41,635 nucleotides of DNA from Methanobrevibacter sp. OttesenSCG-928-I08 (GCA_030266405.1 JAJDHW010000002.1:1-41635), one strand, 5' to 3'. Positions 1 through 8,245 are shown, counted from the stretch's first letter. Notes: generated by a model from the sequence alone, not told the origin. Numbers and translations are program-made.

Positions 1-60
1 TGTTTTGAATATTCTATCCTATATAAAATAGTTATTTAATTAATTATAAGAGGGATATTT

Positions 61-426
61 TTGAGTAGAGGGAAAAAACCTAAATGGATGATAGAAATAG
101 CTGAAGAACGTATGGATATTCTTTTTTCACGTGCAGAAAAAGAATTCTTTGAGTATCCTGAAAGATCTCATCGTTATGTTCATCTTGCTAGAAAATTATC
201 AACTAAATATAATACAAAAATTCCTGAAAAATGGAATAGGCGATTTTGTAAAAAGTGTTTTAAATTCCTCTATTATGGCCAAAATTCAACCGTCCGGCTA
301 AATGACGAAAAAGTTAATATTACTTGTGGTGAATGCGGTCACATAATGAAAATTCCTTATAATCAAGAGAAAAAAAATAGAAGGAGAACCAAAAATGAGT
401 CAATCAAAGAAAGAAATGATGAATAG
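61..426 (+). CDS. rnp4: RNase P protein component 4 (Rpp21/Rpr2 family)
   Basis: Protein subunit of archaeal RNase P, the ribonucleoprotein that removes 5' leaders from pre-tRNAs; the family binds the specificity domain of the RNA together with Rpp29. The 121-residue product has the expected size. A basic helical N-terminal half is followed by a zinc-ribbon-like cysteine set (CKKC near residue 83 region start and CGEC near residues 89-92), and the tail is very basic. The start is TTG at 61, preceded by a GAGGGA ribosome-binding site. A TATA-like CTATATAAA lies near 20-28. The 3' end overlaps the CRM-domain gene by 32 bp, so the two are probably co-transcribed. Family assignment is from recognised motifs and archaeal gene order. 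Confidence 0.85.
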   Translation: MSRGKKPKWMIEIAEERMDILFSRAEKEFFEYPERSHRYVHLARKLSTKYNTKIPEKWNRRFCKKCFKFLYYGQNSTVRLNDEKVNITCGECGHIMKIPYNQEKKNRRRTKNESIKERNDE

Positions 427-652
427 GTCTCTTTCAGCTATGACAATTAACATTGGTAAATCAAAAGTAAATGACAATGTAATTGAAGAGATTAAACGTC
501 AACTTAAAGCTAATGAAATTGTTAAGCTAAAATTTGCAAAGAATATTGCTAATGAAAAAGAAATTTATGTAAATAATATTGTCGAAAAAACTAAATCCCG
601 ACTTATAGACTTAAGAGGGAATGTAGCTGTTATTTACAAAAGAAAATCTTAA
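395..652 (+). CDS. YhbY/CRM-domain RNA-binding protein
   Basis: Small (85 aa) single-domain RNA-binding protein of the CRS1/YhbY (CRM) family. Bacterial relatives associate with pre-50S ribosomal subunits, so a role in ribosome assembly is likely but inferred. The visible pattern is typical of a CRM domain: 'IGKSKVNDNVIEEIKRQLK', then 'NEIVKLKFAKN', ending in a short hydrophobic strand. The GxxG-type loop is changed here to LRGN near residue 74. The ATG at 395 follows an AAGGAG ribosome-binding site at about 382 and lies inside the 3' end of rnp4, which indicates translational coupling. It sits directly ahead of the S19e gene in a translation cluster. Confidence 0.75.
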   Translation: MSQSKKEMMNRSLSAMTINIGKSKVNDNVIEEIKRQLKANEIVKLKFAKNIANEKEIYVNNIVEKTKSRLIDLRGNVAVIYKRKS

Positions 653-760
653 ATATTACTTAAATTTAGAGTTACAGACCGATGGATTTAAAAGTTAGAC
701 CAAGGTCTTAAATTTACAGTTGATTAAGAATACAAAAATTAATTTATTTGGAGAATTAAT
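653..760 (+). promoter_or_regulatory. Leader region of the S19e gene with a direct repeat and a palindrome
   Basis: This 108-bp gap holds two copies of a 15-mer, CTTAAATTTAGAGTT at 659-673 and CTTAAATTTACAGTT at 707-721, differing at one base. A perfect 12-bp palindrome, AGACCAAGGTCT, lies at 697-708 just before the second copy. The ribosome-binding site of S19e is TTGGAGA near 749. The repeats could be an operator or a structured leader; no known ribosomal-protein leader motif is recognised. Confidence 0.35.
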
Positions 761-1198
761 ATGACTACTGTATATGATGTCCCTGCAGATGCTTTAATAA
801 ATCATGTTGCAGGTGAATTAGAAAATAATGATAAAGTAAACCCACCTGAATGGTCTAATTTTGTTAAAACTGGTGTTCATAAAGAAAGAAAACCAGAAAA
901 TACCAATTGGTGGTATGTAAGATGTGCATCTATTTTAAGAAGAGTTTATTTAGATGGTCCTGTTGGAGTTATTAGTTTAAGAACTTTCTACGGAGGAAAA
1001 AAAGACCGTGGAGTTACTCCTGAAGTATTTAGAAAAGGTAGTGGGGCAATCATTAGAGGTGCATTACATCAATTAGAAGATGCAGGATATGTGGAAAAAG
1101 TAGAAGGTGGAAGAACCGTCACTCCTGCAGGAAGATCTTTCTTAGATAAGAATTCTTCTGAGATTATTAAAGATATTCCAGATCTTTCAAAATATTAA
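761..1198 (+). CDS. rps19e: 30S ribosomal protein S19e
   Basis: Archaeal/eukaryotic-specific protein of the small ribosomal subunit (eS19), needed in eukaryotes for maturation of the small-subunit rRNA 3' side. The 145-residue product begins [13 protein letters not shown], has the family signature '[15 protein letters not shown]' near residue 47, then '[14 protein letters not shown]', and the C-terminal '[20 protein letters not shown]'. Length is normal for an archaeal eS19. ATG at 761 follows a GGAGA ribosome-binding site. It is followed at 31 bp by the PDCD5-like gene, a neighbour pair conserved in Euryarchaeota. Confidence 0.96.
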   Translation: MTTVYDVPADALINHVAGELENNDKVNPPEWSNFVKTGVHKERKPENTNWWYVRCASILRRVYLDGPVGVISLRTFYGGKKDRGVTPEVFRKGSGAIIRGALHQLEDAGYVEKVEGGRTVTPAGRSFLDKNSSEIIKDIPDLSKY

Positions 1199-1229
1199 TT
1201 TAATTATATAATGATTTGGAGAGTTTGAT

Positions 1230-1586
1230 ATGAGCGATCTTGATGAAATACGTCGTAAAAGAATGGCGGAATTAGAGCGTCAACATGCTGTTAGTTCTGA
1301 ACAGATGCAACAACAAGCACAACAACAGGTACAACAGCAACAGATGCAACAAGAGATGGAATCCCAAAAAAAGCAAATTTTGGTTCAAATCTTAACACCT
1401 GAAGCTCGTAATAGATTAGCTAACTTAAAATTAACTAAACCTGAACTTGTTCAGCAAATTGAATTACAATTAATTCAATCAGCTCAAACTGGCAGTTTAA
1501 GAGGTAAAGTTACTGAAGAACAATTAAAAGTTCTTCTCAAACAAATATCTGGCCAAAAAAGAGATATTAATATTAGAAGGAAATAA
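1230..1586 (+). CDS. PDCD5-family DNA-binding protein
   Basis: Archaeal homologue of eukaryotic PDCD5/TFAR19, a small helical-bundle protein described as nucleic-acid binding; the precise archaeal role is unknown. The 118-residue product has an N-terminal 'SDLDEIRRKRMAEL' helix, an unusually glutamine-rich stretch at about residues 25-48 with many CAA/CAG codons, then the conserved core 'ILTPEARNRLANLKLTKPE' and a basic C-terminal tail. The ribosome-binding site TTGGAG precedes ATG 1230. It lies between S19e and a PP-loop ATPase in what looks like one operon. Confidence 0.9.
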   Translation: MSDLDEIRRKRMAELERQHAVSSEQMQQQAQQQVQQQQMQQEMESQKKQILVQILTPEARNRLANLKLTKPELVQQIELQLIQSAQTGSLRGKVTEEQLKVLLKQISGQKRDINIRRK

Positions 1587-1592
1587 TGACTA

Positions 1593-2174
1593 ATGAAAGC
1601 TTGTGTTTTATATAGTGGAGGAAAAGATAGCTCTCTTATGGCTGTAATGCTTAAGAAGCTAGGATTTGATGTGGATTTATGCACAGCAAATTTTGGATTA
1701 TATGATTCATTTCATCCTGCAAAGCTTTCAGCAAAATCTCTAGAATTTAATCATAAAGTTCTAGAATTAGATTTTGAAGTTTTAAATAAAGCAACTGATA
1801 TGATTATGGAAAATAATTTCCCAAATGATGGAATTAAATTGATTCATAATGAAGTTGTTGAATATGCCGCAGATTATTATCCTGTAGTTGCAGATGGAAC
1901 TCGTAGGGATGATAAAACACCTAAACTTGATAAAAATCAAATTAGGAGTTTAGAAGACAGAAAAAACATCCAATATATAAACTTGGATAGTTTTGGTTAT
2001 AAAACAATAAAAACATTAGTTTCTTCAATATTTGAAGTTTCCAAAGAAAAAAGTAATAAAGAAAATAGCTCAGATTATGAAGTTGAAATTAGGTTACTAA
2101 TTGAAGAGAAAGGCAAATCATCTGAAGACATATTTCCTGAGCATTATCAAACAAGAGTCATTGGATATAAATAA
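1593..2174 (+). CDS. PP-loop ATPase-like protein (adenine nucleotide alpha hydrolase fold)
   Basis: The 193-residue protein opens with a hydrophobic strand and a PP-loop, 'YSGGKDSS' at residues 7-14, the ATP-pyrophosphate binding motif of the ATP-sulfurylase/tRNA-thiolation/asparagine-synthase fold. A second family-like motif, 'VADGTRRDD' near residue 104, resembles the nucleotide site of this fold. No zinc cysteines or thiouridine-synthase (THUMP) domain are seen, so it is not obviously ThiI or QueC. Homologues sit in ribosomal-protein clusters of methanogens, suggesting a role in RNA modification, which is inference. It starts 6 bp after the PDCD5 stop. Confidence 0.7.
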   Translation: MKACVLYSGGKDSSLMAVMLKKLGFDVDLCTANFGLYDSFHPAKLSAKSLEFNHKVLELDFEVLNKATDMIMENNFPNDGIKLIHNEVVEYAADYYPVVADGTRRDDKTPKLDKNQIRSLEDRKNIQYINLDSFGYKTIKTLVSSIFEVSKEKSNKENSSDYEVEIRLLIEEKGKSSEDIFPEHYQTRVIGYK

Positions 2175-2195
2175 TTATAATTATATGGTGATAAA

Positions 2196-2351
2196 ATGAG
2201 TAGAAATAAACCATTAGCTAAAAAATTAAGAATGGCAAAAGCAAATAAGCAAAATAGAAGAATTCCAATTTGGGCTTATGCTAAGACTAACCGTAATCTT
2301 AGATACAGACCTAAACCAAGAAATTGGAGAAGAAATAATCTTAAAGTATAA
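2196..2351 (+). CDS. rpl39e: 50S ribosomal protein L39e
   Basis: A 51-residue, highly basic protein: [20 protein letters not shown] at the N-terminus and '[16 protein letters not shown]' at the end, with the invariant '[11 protein letters not shown]' between. This is the complete L39e (eL39) pattern, a small protein lining the ribosomal exit tunnel in archaea and eukaryotes. A GGTGAT ribosome-binding site precedes ATG 2196. The stop at 2349-2351 is followed after 13 bp by L31e, the usual archaeal L39e-L31e order. Confidence 0.97.
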   Translation: MSRNKPLAKKLRMAKANKQNRRIPIWAYAKTNRNLRYRPKPRNWRRNNLKV

Positions 2352-2364
2352 GGAGTAGATTTTC

Positions 2365-2610
2365 ATGGAGAGAGTTTATACAATTCCGCTTAGAGATGTG
2401 AAAAAGGTTCAAAGAACTATCAGAGCTCCAAGAGCTATGAGAGAAATTAGAAATTTCTTAACTAAACACATGAAAGCTGAAGAAGTAATAATTGATGCAT
2501 CTATCAATGAAGAAATTTGGGCTAGAGGTATTCAAAAAATACCTTCAAAAATAACTGTAAAAGCTGTTAAAGATGATGATGGTGTAGTGGAAGCTACTTT
2601 ATCAGAATAA
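2365..2610 (+). CDS. rpl31e: 50S ribosomal protein L31e
   Basis: Archaeal/eukaryotic eL31, located near the polypeptide exit of the large subunit. The 81-residue product shows '[13 protein letters not shown]', '[18 protein letters not shown]' and '[27 protein letters not shown]', the family pattern from end to end. The ribosome-binding site AAGGAG precedes ATG 2365. It lies between L39e and aIF6, as in many Euryarchaeota. Confidence 0.97.
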   Translation: MERVYTIPLRDVKKVQRTIRAPRAMREIRNFLTKHMKAEEVIIDASINEEIWARGIQKIPSKITVKAVKDDDGVVEATLSE

Positions 2611-2645
2611 TTTGCTTTTATTCATAATTAATAATAGGTAATTAA

Positions 2646-3317
2646 ATGTTAAAAAGATTAGATATTGTTGGAAATCCTAATTTAGGTGTTTTCGTATTAG
2701 CTACTGATGAAATAGCTATTGTTCCATTTAATCTTTCCGATGACAAAATAAATTTAATAAAGGACATATTAGAAGTCGATGTTATAAAATCTTCAATTTC
2801 TGGAAGTAATCTTATAGGTTCACTAGCTATAGCTAATTCTAAGGGTATGGTGGTTTCTCCACATACTTTTGATAAAGAAATTGATGTATTGAAAGAAACT
2901 GGATTGAATGTGGCAAAACTTCCTGATAAATATTCTGCTGTTGGAAATATTGTGGCAGTTAATGATATAGGGGCTATTGCAAGTCCATTTATTTCAACAG
3001 ATGCTATAACTGTTATTGAAGATACTTTAGATGTTGATGTAGATACAAGTTCTATGGTTGGAAAAGATATCATTGGTTCTTTAATTACTGTAACGAATAA
3101 AGGTTTTTTAATTGATAAAAATGCTACTTCTGCAGAACTTGAACATGCTGAAGAAGTTTTTGGTGTTGAAGGAAATCTTGGTACTGTTGGGAAAGGAATT
3201 TCTTTTGTTGGAGCATGTTGTGTAGCTAATTCTAATGGGGCTATTGTATCTGAAAATAGTACAGGTCCTGAAATGGCTAGAGTTGAAGAAGCATTAGGAT
3301 TTTTGGATTCTTTTTAA
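2646..3317 (+). CDS. eif6: Translation initiation factor aIF6
   Basis: Ribosome anti-association factor that binds the large subunit and prevents premature joining of the 30S subunit. The 223-residue product has the pseudo-fivefold repeat organisation of IF6: recurrent blocks resembling 'GNPNLGVFVLATDE', 'GSLAIANSKGMVVSP', 'GNIVAVNDIGAIASP' and 'IGSLITVTNKGFLI', spaced about 45 residues apart. Length matches archaeal aIF6. It is flanked by L31e and L18Ae, its conserved archaeal neighbours. Confidence 0.96.
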   Translation: MLKRLDIVGNPNLGVFVLATDEIAIVPFNLSDDKINLIKDILEVDVIKSSISGSNLIGSLAIANSKGMVVSPHTFDKEIDVLKETGLNVAKLPDKYSAVGNIVAVNDIGAIASPFISTDAITVIEDTLDVDVDTSSMVGKDIIGSLITVTNKGFLIDKNATSAELEHAEEVFGVEGNLGTVGKGISFVGACCVANSNGAIVSENSTGPEMARVEEALGFLDSF

Positions 3318-3343
3318 TTAAACAATATAATTGGGGAAATAAT

Positions 3344-3568
3344 ATGATTACAAAAATATATAGAGTTAAAGGTAATTTTGTATTAGGTGATGATACTCAA
3401 GTATTTACTAGAGAGTTAAAAGCTACTAATACAGAAAATATTTATGAAAAGATTTATTCTCATTTTGGAAGTAAACATGGAATAAATCACAATCAAATTA
3501 ATATTGAAAGTATAGACGAAATTACTGCTGATGAAGTAGTTGATCCTATACTTAAACAAATTTTATAA
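3344..3568 (+). CDS. rpl18a: 50S ribosomal protein L18Ae (LX)
   Basis: A 74-residue archaeal large-subunit protein. 'KIYRVKGNFVLGDDTQVFTRELKATNTENIYEKIYSHFGSKH' followed by 'NQINIESIDEIT' is the LX/eL20 family pattern. Only one of the two domains of the eukaryotic protein is present, as is usual in archaea. A GGGGA-type ribosome-binding site precedes ATG 3344. The prefoldin alpha gene begins 9 bp downstream, with GGTGTTACT as its ribosome-binding region. Confidence 0.93.
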   Translation: MITKIYRVKGNFVLGDDTQVFTRELKATNTENIYEKIYSHFGSKHGINHNQINIESIDEITADEVVDPILKQIL

Positions 3569-3577
3569 GGTGTTACT

Positions 3578-4006
3578 ATGGAAGACCAGCAAAGATTAGA
3601 AGAAATGGTAAATGAAATTAATATGTACAACCAACAAGCAGAATTAATTCAACAACAAATTGAAATGATTCGCTCTTCATTGACTGAAGTAGAAGTTTTA
3701 GATAGTACTTTGGAAGATTTAAAAGAAAAAGATTCTGTGGAAGCTTTTATTCCAATAGGTGCTGGCTCTTTTATGAAAGGTGAAATTAATAAAACCGATG
3801 AAGTTATTATGAGTGTTGGAAGTGGAGTAGCTATATCTAAAAATCTTGAAGGTGCTAAAGAAACTCTTTCTACTCAAAAAAAGGAATTAGAAGATAATTT
3901 AGATAAAATGCTTGCTAATTTACAACAAGTATCTGATATTCTTGGCAAATTATCTCCACAAGCGGAACAACTTGCAAATAAACTTCAAACACAACAAATT
4001 CAATAG
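3578..4006 (+). CDS. pfdA: Prefoldin subunit alpha
   Basis: Subunit of the hexameric jellyfish-shaped chaperone prefoldin, which captures unfolded proteins and hands them to the group II chaperonin. The 142-residue product is a coiled coil at each end (about residues 1-45 and 90-140) around the beta-hairpin core 'EAFIPIGAGSFMKGEINKTDEVIMSVGSGVAISKNLEGA', the alpha-class signature. It is the last gene of the translation cluster, and a terminator overlaps its stop codon. Confidence 0.95.
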   Translation: MEDQQRLEEMVNEINMYNQQAELIQQQIEMIRSSLTEVEVLDSTLEDLKEKDSVEAFIPIGAGSFMKGEINKTDEVIMSVGSGVAISKNLEGAKETLSTQKKELEDNLDKMLANLQQVSDILGKLSPQAEQLANKLQTQQIQ

Positions 4007-4049
4007 TAATACATGAGTATTACTTCTTTTTTTATATTTTCTTTTTTTT
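4005..4049 (+). terminator. Stem-loop plus T-tract terminator after pfdA
   Basis: A perfect 8-bp stem, AGTAATAC (4005-4012) and GTATTACT (4017-4024), with loop ATGA, is followed by a T-rich run to about 4049. The 5' arm includes two bases of the pfdA stop codon. It separates the ribosomal-protein operon from ftsY, which has its own TATA-like element TATAAATTATAA near 4085-4096. Confidence 0.75.
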
Positions 4050-4125
4050 AAGCATATTTTTAATATAATAAATTACAAATTATCTATAAATTATAATTTT
4101 TTTAAAAATCAAGGAAGGTAATATT

Positions 4126-5469
4126 TTGTTTGAATCACTCAAAAAGAAATTTTCAAGAACTAGTAATAAGCTTACTGAGGAATTAACTGAAGAAGCACAA
4201 GAAGAAAATAATATTGAAACTACTAGTGAAAAACCAGAAGAAAGTGAATTAAAAATAACTGAAGATTCATCTGTTGAAGAAAATACTAGCTTTTTTTCAA
4301 AATTTAGATCAAATAAGGACGATGATGATGAAGTTGAAACTTCTGAAGAAGAATCTACTGGTGATTCAACTGAAGAAAATACTGGCTTTTTTTCAAAATT
4401 TAGATCAAATAAGGATGATAGTGAAGCTGAAACTTCTGATAATCTTGTTGAAGATGAAGATATTATCGATGATGATGAAGAAGATGTTTCAACTGAAGAA
4501 AAATCTGGATTCTTTTCAAAGTTTAAAAAAGACAATGAATCTGAAGAAAAAGAAGAGAAAAAATCAGGTTTATTCTCATTTATTAAAGAAAAAACAATTT
4601 CTGAAAAACATGTTGAAGATATCTTATGGGAACTTGAAATGGGTCTTTTAGAAGGAGATGTAGCAATAGATGTTGCAAATGTTGTTGTTGATTCTGTTAA
4701 AAATGACTTAGTAGGTCAAAAAATTAAAAGAAGTAGTGATATAGAAGAATATACTTATACTGCTTTAAGAAATGCAGTTGGTAAAATAATTGATATTCCT
4801 GGTAAAAATATGACAGAACTAATTGAAGAGAAAAAAGCTAAAGGTGAACCTTTAATTGTCATGTTTGTTGGAATTAATGGAACAGGAAAAACTACTACTA
4901 TTGGAAAATTAGCTAATTATTATACTAAAAAAGGTTATACTCCTGTAATAGCTGCTTCTGATACATTTAGAGCTGGAGCTATTGAACAAATTACTCACCA
5001 TGCAGATAATTTAGATGTTAAAATTATTAAACATCAAAAAGGATCGGATCCTGCAGCTGTTGCTTTTGATGCAGTTGAACATGCTAAGGCTAAAGAAAAA
5101 GAATTAGTTTTAATTGATACTGCAGGAAGAATGCAAAACAATACTAATCTTATGGATGAAATGAAAAAAATTAAAAGAGTATCTAAACCAGACCTTGTTA
5201 TTTTTGTAGGTGATGCATTAACAGGTAATGATGCAACTGAACAAGCAAGTAAATTTAATGAAGCCATTGATATTGATGGTGTTATTTTAACTAAAGCCGA
5301 TGCTGATAGTAAAGGAGGAGCTTCTCTTTCTATTGGTTATGTAATTAAAAAACCTATCTTATTTTTAGGAATGGGTCAAGGTTATGATGATATAATGGAA
5401 TATGATTCTGAATGGATGTTAAATCAACTATTTTCACCTACTGAGGAAATTGGATCCATTGAGGAATAA
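4126..5469 (+). CDS. ftsY: Signal recognition particle receptor FtsY
   Basis: SRP receptor GTPase that docks ribosome-nascent-chain-SRP complexes at the membrane. The C-terminal ~300 residues form the NG domain: G1 'GINGTGKTTT', 'DTFRAGA', G3 'DTAGR' and G4 'TKAD' are all visible, ending near 'GYDDIMEYD'. The first ~145 residues are highly acidic and repetitive, carrying degenerate GFFSKF motifs between Glu/Asp/Ser-rich linkers. The TTG start at 4126 is supported by an AAGGAAGGT ribosome-binding site. The 447-residue length is long for an archaeal FtsY because of the acidic domain. The NSS transporter begins 2 bp after its stop. Confidence 0.96.
   Translation: MFESLKKKFSRTSNKLTEELTEEAQEENNIETTSEKPEESELKITEDSSVEENTSFFSKFRSNKDDDDEVETSEEESTGDSTEENTGFFSKFRSNKDDSEAETSDNLVEDEDIIDDDEEDVSTEEKSGFFSKFKKDNESEEKEEKKSGLFSFIKEKTISEKHVEDILWELEMGLLEGDVAIDVANVVVDSVKNDLVGQKIKRSSDIEEYTYTALRNAVGKIIDIPGKNMTELIEEKKAKGEPLIVMFVGINGTGKTTTIGKLANYYTKKGYTPVIAASDTFRAGAIEQITHHADNLDVKIIKHQKGSDPAAVAFDAVEHAKAKEKELVLIDTAGRMQNNTNLMDEMKKIKRVSKPDLVIFVGDALTGNDATEQASKFNEAIDIDGVILTKADADSKGGASLSIGYVIKKPILFLGMGQGYDDIMEYDSEWMLNQLFSPTEEIGSIEE
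4274..4600 (+). repeat. Degenerate in-frame repeats in the FtsY acidic domain
   Basis: Two nearly identical 45-bp segments (4274-4318 and 4370-4414, offset 96 bp or 32 codons) encode EENT(S/G)FFSKFRSNKD. A third, diverged copy near 4492-4530 encodes EEKSGFFSKFKKD, and a fourth near 4554-4590 encodes EEKKSGLFSFIKE. The period is a multiple of three, so the frame is kept. Confidence 0.85.
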
Positions 5470-5471
5470 AA

Positions 5472-6947
5472 ATGCCTAAAACTTCAAATCCTGAGTGGGA
5501 TAGTTCATTTGCTTTTTTAATGGCAATGATAGGATCTGCTGTAGGACTTGGGAATATTTGGAGATTTCCTTATACATTATATTCTAATGGAGGAGGATCA
5601 TTTTTAATTCCTTATATTATTGCTATTGTGGTTTTAGGATTACCTATGTTATTATTAGAATATTCTGTAGGATACAAATTTAAAACTTCTTTATCTAATA
5701 TTTTGCATAAAATTAAACCTAAATTTGAATATATAGGATGGTTTATAACTTTAACTATTTTTTTAATTACTTCCTATTATATTTCGATTGTAGGATGGGA
5801 TTTAATTTATTTCTTTTTAAGTTTTTTTAAAGGATGGGGTGCAGATCCTAATTTATTTTTCGTAAATTCATTATTGCAACAAAATAATTCATTAAATGGA
5901 TTATTTTCAGTTTCTCCGATACTTATCATATCTACATTTGCTATTTGGATTGTTACATGGTTTATTTGTAGTAAAAATATTAACAATGGAATATCTAAAA
6001 TTAGTAAATGTCTTGTTCCAGCTTTATTTGGAATGATTGTAATTATTGTTTTTTATTCTATAACTTTACCTGGTGCTAATATTGGATATGTTGCAATGTT
6101 TACGCCTGATTGGCATGTGTTATCAAATTTAGATATTTGGATTGTAGCATTTGGACAAATATTATTTTCTCTTTCAATAGGAATGGGTATTATTATAACT
6201 TACTCTAGTTATTTGCCTAAAGGTTCGAATTTATTTAATAATGCTGTAACTGTTATTGGTGCTAATTGTGGATTTGAAATTTTCAATGCTATTGGTATTT
6301 TTTCAATTTTAGGATTTATGAGTCATGTTAGTGGGGTTGGAGTAAATAATTTAATCACTGAAGGAACAGGATTGGCATTTATAGCTTTCCCACAAGTTTT
6401 TAATGTTATGGGTGATGTGGCCTATATTTTAGGTCCAATGTTCTTTTTGTGTATATTATTTGCAGGAATTACTTCTTTAATAGCTTTAATAGAAGCTATA
6501 AGGTATTCAATCAGTGAAAAATTTAATTTATCAAGAAAAAAAGCCACAACAATTGTTTGCAGTATAGGATTTTTAATTTCTATAATTTTCACGACAGGTA
6601 TGGGAAGTTATATTTTAGGAGTATTTGATGGATTTTTAAATAATTTTGCTCTTTTACTTGGAGTTTTATTTGAGTGCATAATATTTGCATGGTTCTATTC
6701 TGTGGATGATTTAATTAAATGTTTAAATGAATTCACTTCTTTTAGAATAGGTAACTGGTGGAAACTTATTATTAAATATATTTTACCGATTATAATATCT
6801 GTATTGCTTATAAAAGGAATTTATAATAATATATTTTCTGGTTCGGTTGAAGATTATATTATTAAAGGAATATTAATAATTATTTTAATTACTATTCCAT
6901 TAATTTTAACTAAAATGAAAAGAGTTACAAAATCTGAAATTATTTAA
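5472..6947 (+). CDS. Sodium:neurotransmitter symporter family (NSS/SNF) transporter
   Basis: Polytopic inner-membrane Na+-coupled symporter, probably for an amino acid, of the LeuT-fold NSS family. The signature of transmembrane helix 1, 'GSAVGLGNIWRFPY' at about residues 17-30, is intact, including the unwound Gly-rich segment that binds sodium and substrate. About 11-12 hydrophobic helices span the 491 residues, near the normal length for prokaryotic members. Substrate cannot be told from the sequence. It starts 2 bp after ftsY and may be co-transcribed with it. Confidence 0.93.
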   Translation: MPKTSNPEWDSSFAFLMAMIGSAVGLGNIWRFPYTLYSNGGGSFLIPYIIAIVVLGLPMLLLEYSVGYKFKTSLSNILHKIKPKFEYIGWFITLTIFLITSYYISIVGWDLIYFFLSFFKGWGADPNLFFVNSLLQQNNSLNGLFSVSPILIISTFAIWIVTWFICSKNINNGISKISKCLVPALFGMIVIIVFYSITLPGANIGYVAMFTPDWHVLSNLDIWIVAFGQILFSLSIGMGIIITYSSYLPKGSNLFNNAVTVIGANCGFEIFNAIGIFSILGFMSHVSGVGVNNLITEGTGLAFIAFPQVFNVMGDVAYILGPMFFLCILFAGITSLIALIEAIRYSISEKFNLSRKKATTIVCSIGFLISIIFTTGMGSYILGVFDGFLNNFALLLGVLFECIIFAWFYSVDDLIKCLNEFTSFRIGNWWKLIIKYILPIIISVLLIKGIYNNIFSGSVEDYIIKGILIIILITIPLILTKMKRVTKSEII

Positions 6948-7005
6948 TAAATGATATATATTTAAATTTTTAAAATTATTATTAATTAAAAAGTCTGGTT
7001 TAAAA

Positions 7006-8058
7006 ATGAAGAAAAAATTATTATTATTAATAGCTATTCTTGTTTTAACTTTAGTTGTTATTGATGGTTGGGTTTTATCTCAATCAACTATTAACTTTGA
7101 AGATAAAGAAGATATATCTATTGCTATTACTGGGGATGTAATGCTTGGACGTAAAATGCCTAGTGTTTTAAATGAGGGGAGTCCTTTTAGAAATGTTGCA
7201 GATATTGTTTCAAATGTAGATTTATTACTTATTAATTTAGAAAATCCTGCTACAAATTCTCCAACAGCTTATAAATCACTTGTTCCTTTAAAAATGGATC
7301 CGCAATATCTTAATCTTGCTAAAGCTAACAATAACACAGTAGCTGCATTAGCTAATAATCATATTGGGGATTATGGTGAAGTTGGTTTGAATGATACTAT
7401 TAAATTACTTGAAGAAAATGGTTTTTATTATACTGGGGCAGGTAATAATATAGATGAAGCAACGAAGCCAGTAGTTACAGATATTAAAGGTAGACAAGTT
7501 GTTATTTTAAATTATATGGATCAAGATAATTTTAAAGAATTTTCACAAACAGACATACCAAAATCTGATGAAAATAGTTCTGGTTATGCACCAATTGATT
7601 GGAATATAATTGAAAAAGATTTATCTAAATATAATGAATCTGCAGATATAATTATTGTCTATTTGCATTATGGAAATGAATATAGTAGATCTCCAAATGA
7701 AAATCAAGAAGATATTTCAAAAAAACTTATTGATAATGGTGCAGATATTGTAGTTGGAGCTCATGCTCATGTAACTCAAGGAATTGAAATTTATAAAGAT
7801 AAACCTATTTTTTACAATTTAGGTAATTTCATTTTTGATCAAGAGCGTAGTGACACTCATAGAGGAATGTTTTTAAAATTAGATTTGATTAATGATACTT
7901 GTGAGATTACTGTTTACCCGATTTATATAAATGGGTATATTCCAGAGTATATGTCTTCAGAAAATGGTAAAATATTATTAAATGAATTAATTCCTAAAAC
8001 CGATGCAATGACTATTACAGAAAATGGAACTGGAAAATTATCATTTAAATTAGATTAA
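7006..8058 (+). CDS. CapA-family metallophosphoesterase-like protein, membrane-anchored
   Basis: The 350-residue protein has an N-terminal signal anchor (KKKLLLLIAILVLTLVVI) followed by a CapA/PgsA-type calcineurin-like domain: 'ITGDVMLGRKMP', 'LINLENPAT', 'ALANNHIGDYG', 'LHYGNEY', 'VGAHAHVTQG' and 'FYNLGNFIFDQ'. In bacteria CapA takes part in poly-gamma-glutamate assembly or export. No capB or capC lies nearby, so the substrate here is unknown; a surface-polymer role outside the membrane is inferred. A TATA-like GATATATATTTAAA lies near 6954-6967. It ends one base from the convergent tautomerase gene. Confidence 0.88.
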   Translation: MKKKLLLLIAILVLTLVVIDGWVLSQSTINFEDKEDISIAITGDVMLGRKMPSVLNEGSPFRNVADIVSNVDLLLINLENPATNSPTAYKSLVPLKMDPQYLNLAKANNNTVAALANNHIGDYGEVGLNDTIKLLEENGFYYTGAGNNIDEATKPVVTDIKGRQVVILNYMDQDNFKEFSQTDIPKSDENSSGYAPIDWNIIEKDLSKYNESADIIIVYLHYGNEYSRSPNENQEDISKKLIDNGADIVVGAHAHVTQGIEIYKDKPIFYNLGNFIFDQERSDTHRGMFLKLDLINDTCEITVYPIYINGYIPEYMSSENGKILLNELIPKTDAMTITENGTGKLSFKLD

Positions 8059-8059
8059 T

Positions 8060-8245
8060 TTATTTTTCTGATAATAATTTTCCACTAACACCAATATCTT
8101 CAGTAGAATATCCTTGTATTAAAATGGTTATTGCACTTTCTGGCAAATCATATGCATCAGCTACTATTTTTGTAACTTCTTTAACCATTTTTTCTTTATT
8201 ATTTTTACTTATTCCATCATTTCCGGCAATTGTTATAACTGGCAT
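8060..8245 (-). CDS. 4-oxalocrotonate tautomerase-like protein
   Basis: A 61-residue member of the tautomerase superfamily whose catalytic residue is the N-terminal proline exposed after Met removal; the sequence begins MPVITIAGNDG. The size is that of a single beta-alpha-beta subunit. Counting from Pro-1, the two arginines used by classical 4-OT (positions 11 and 39) are Ile and Thr here, so the natural substrate probably differs. The start is supported by a GAGGTGG ribosome-binding site on the minus strand. Convergent with capA and divergent from the dUTPase gene. Confidence 0.85.
   Translation of the reverse strand: MPVITIAGNDGISKNNKEKMVKEVTKIVADAYDLPESAITILIQGYSTEDIGVSGKLLSEK

Noticed and set aside
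2642-3073. 143-residue minus-strand frame
   Set aside because: It lies opposite aIF6 in a typical shadow frame and has no ribosome-binding site or recognisable domain.
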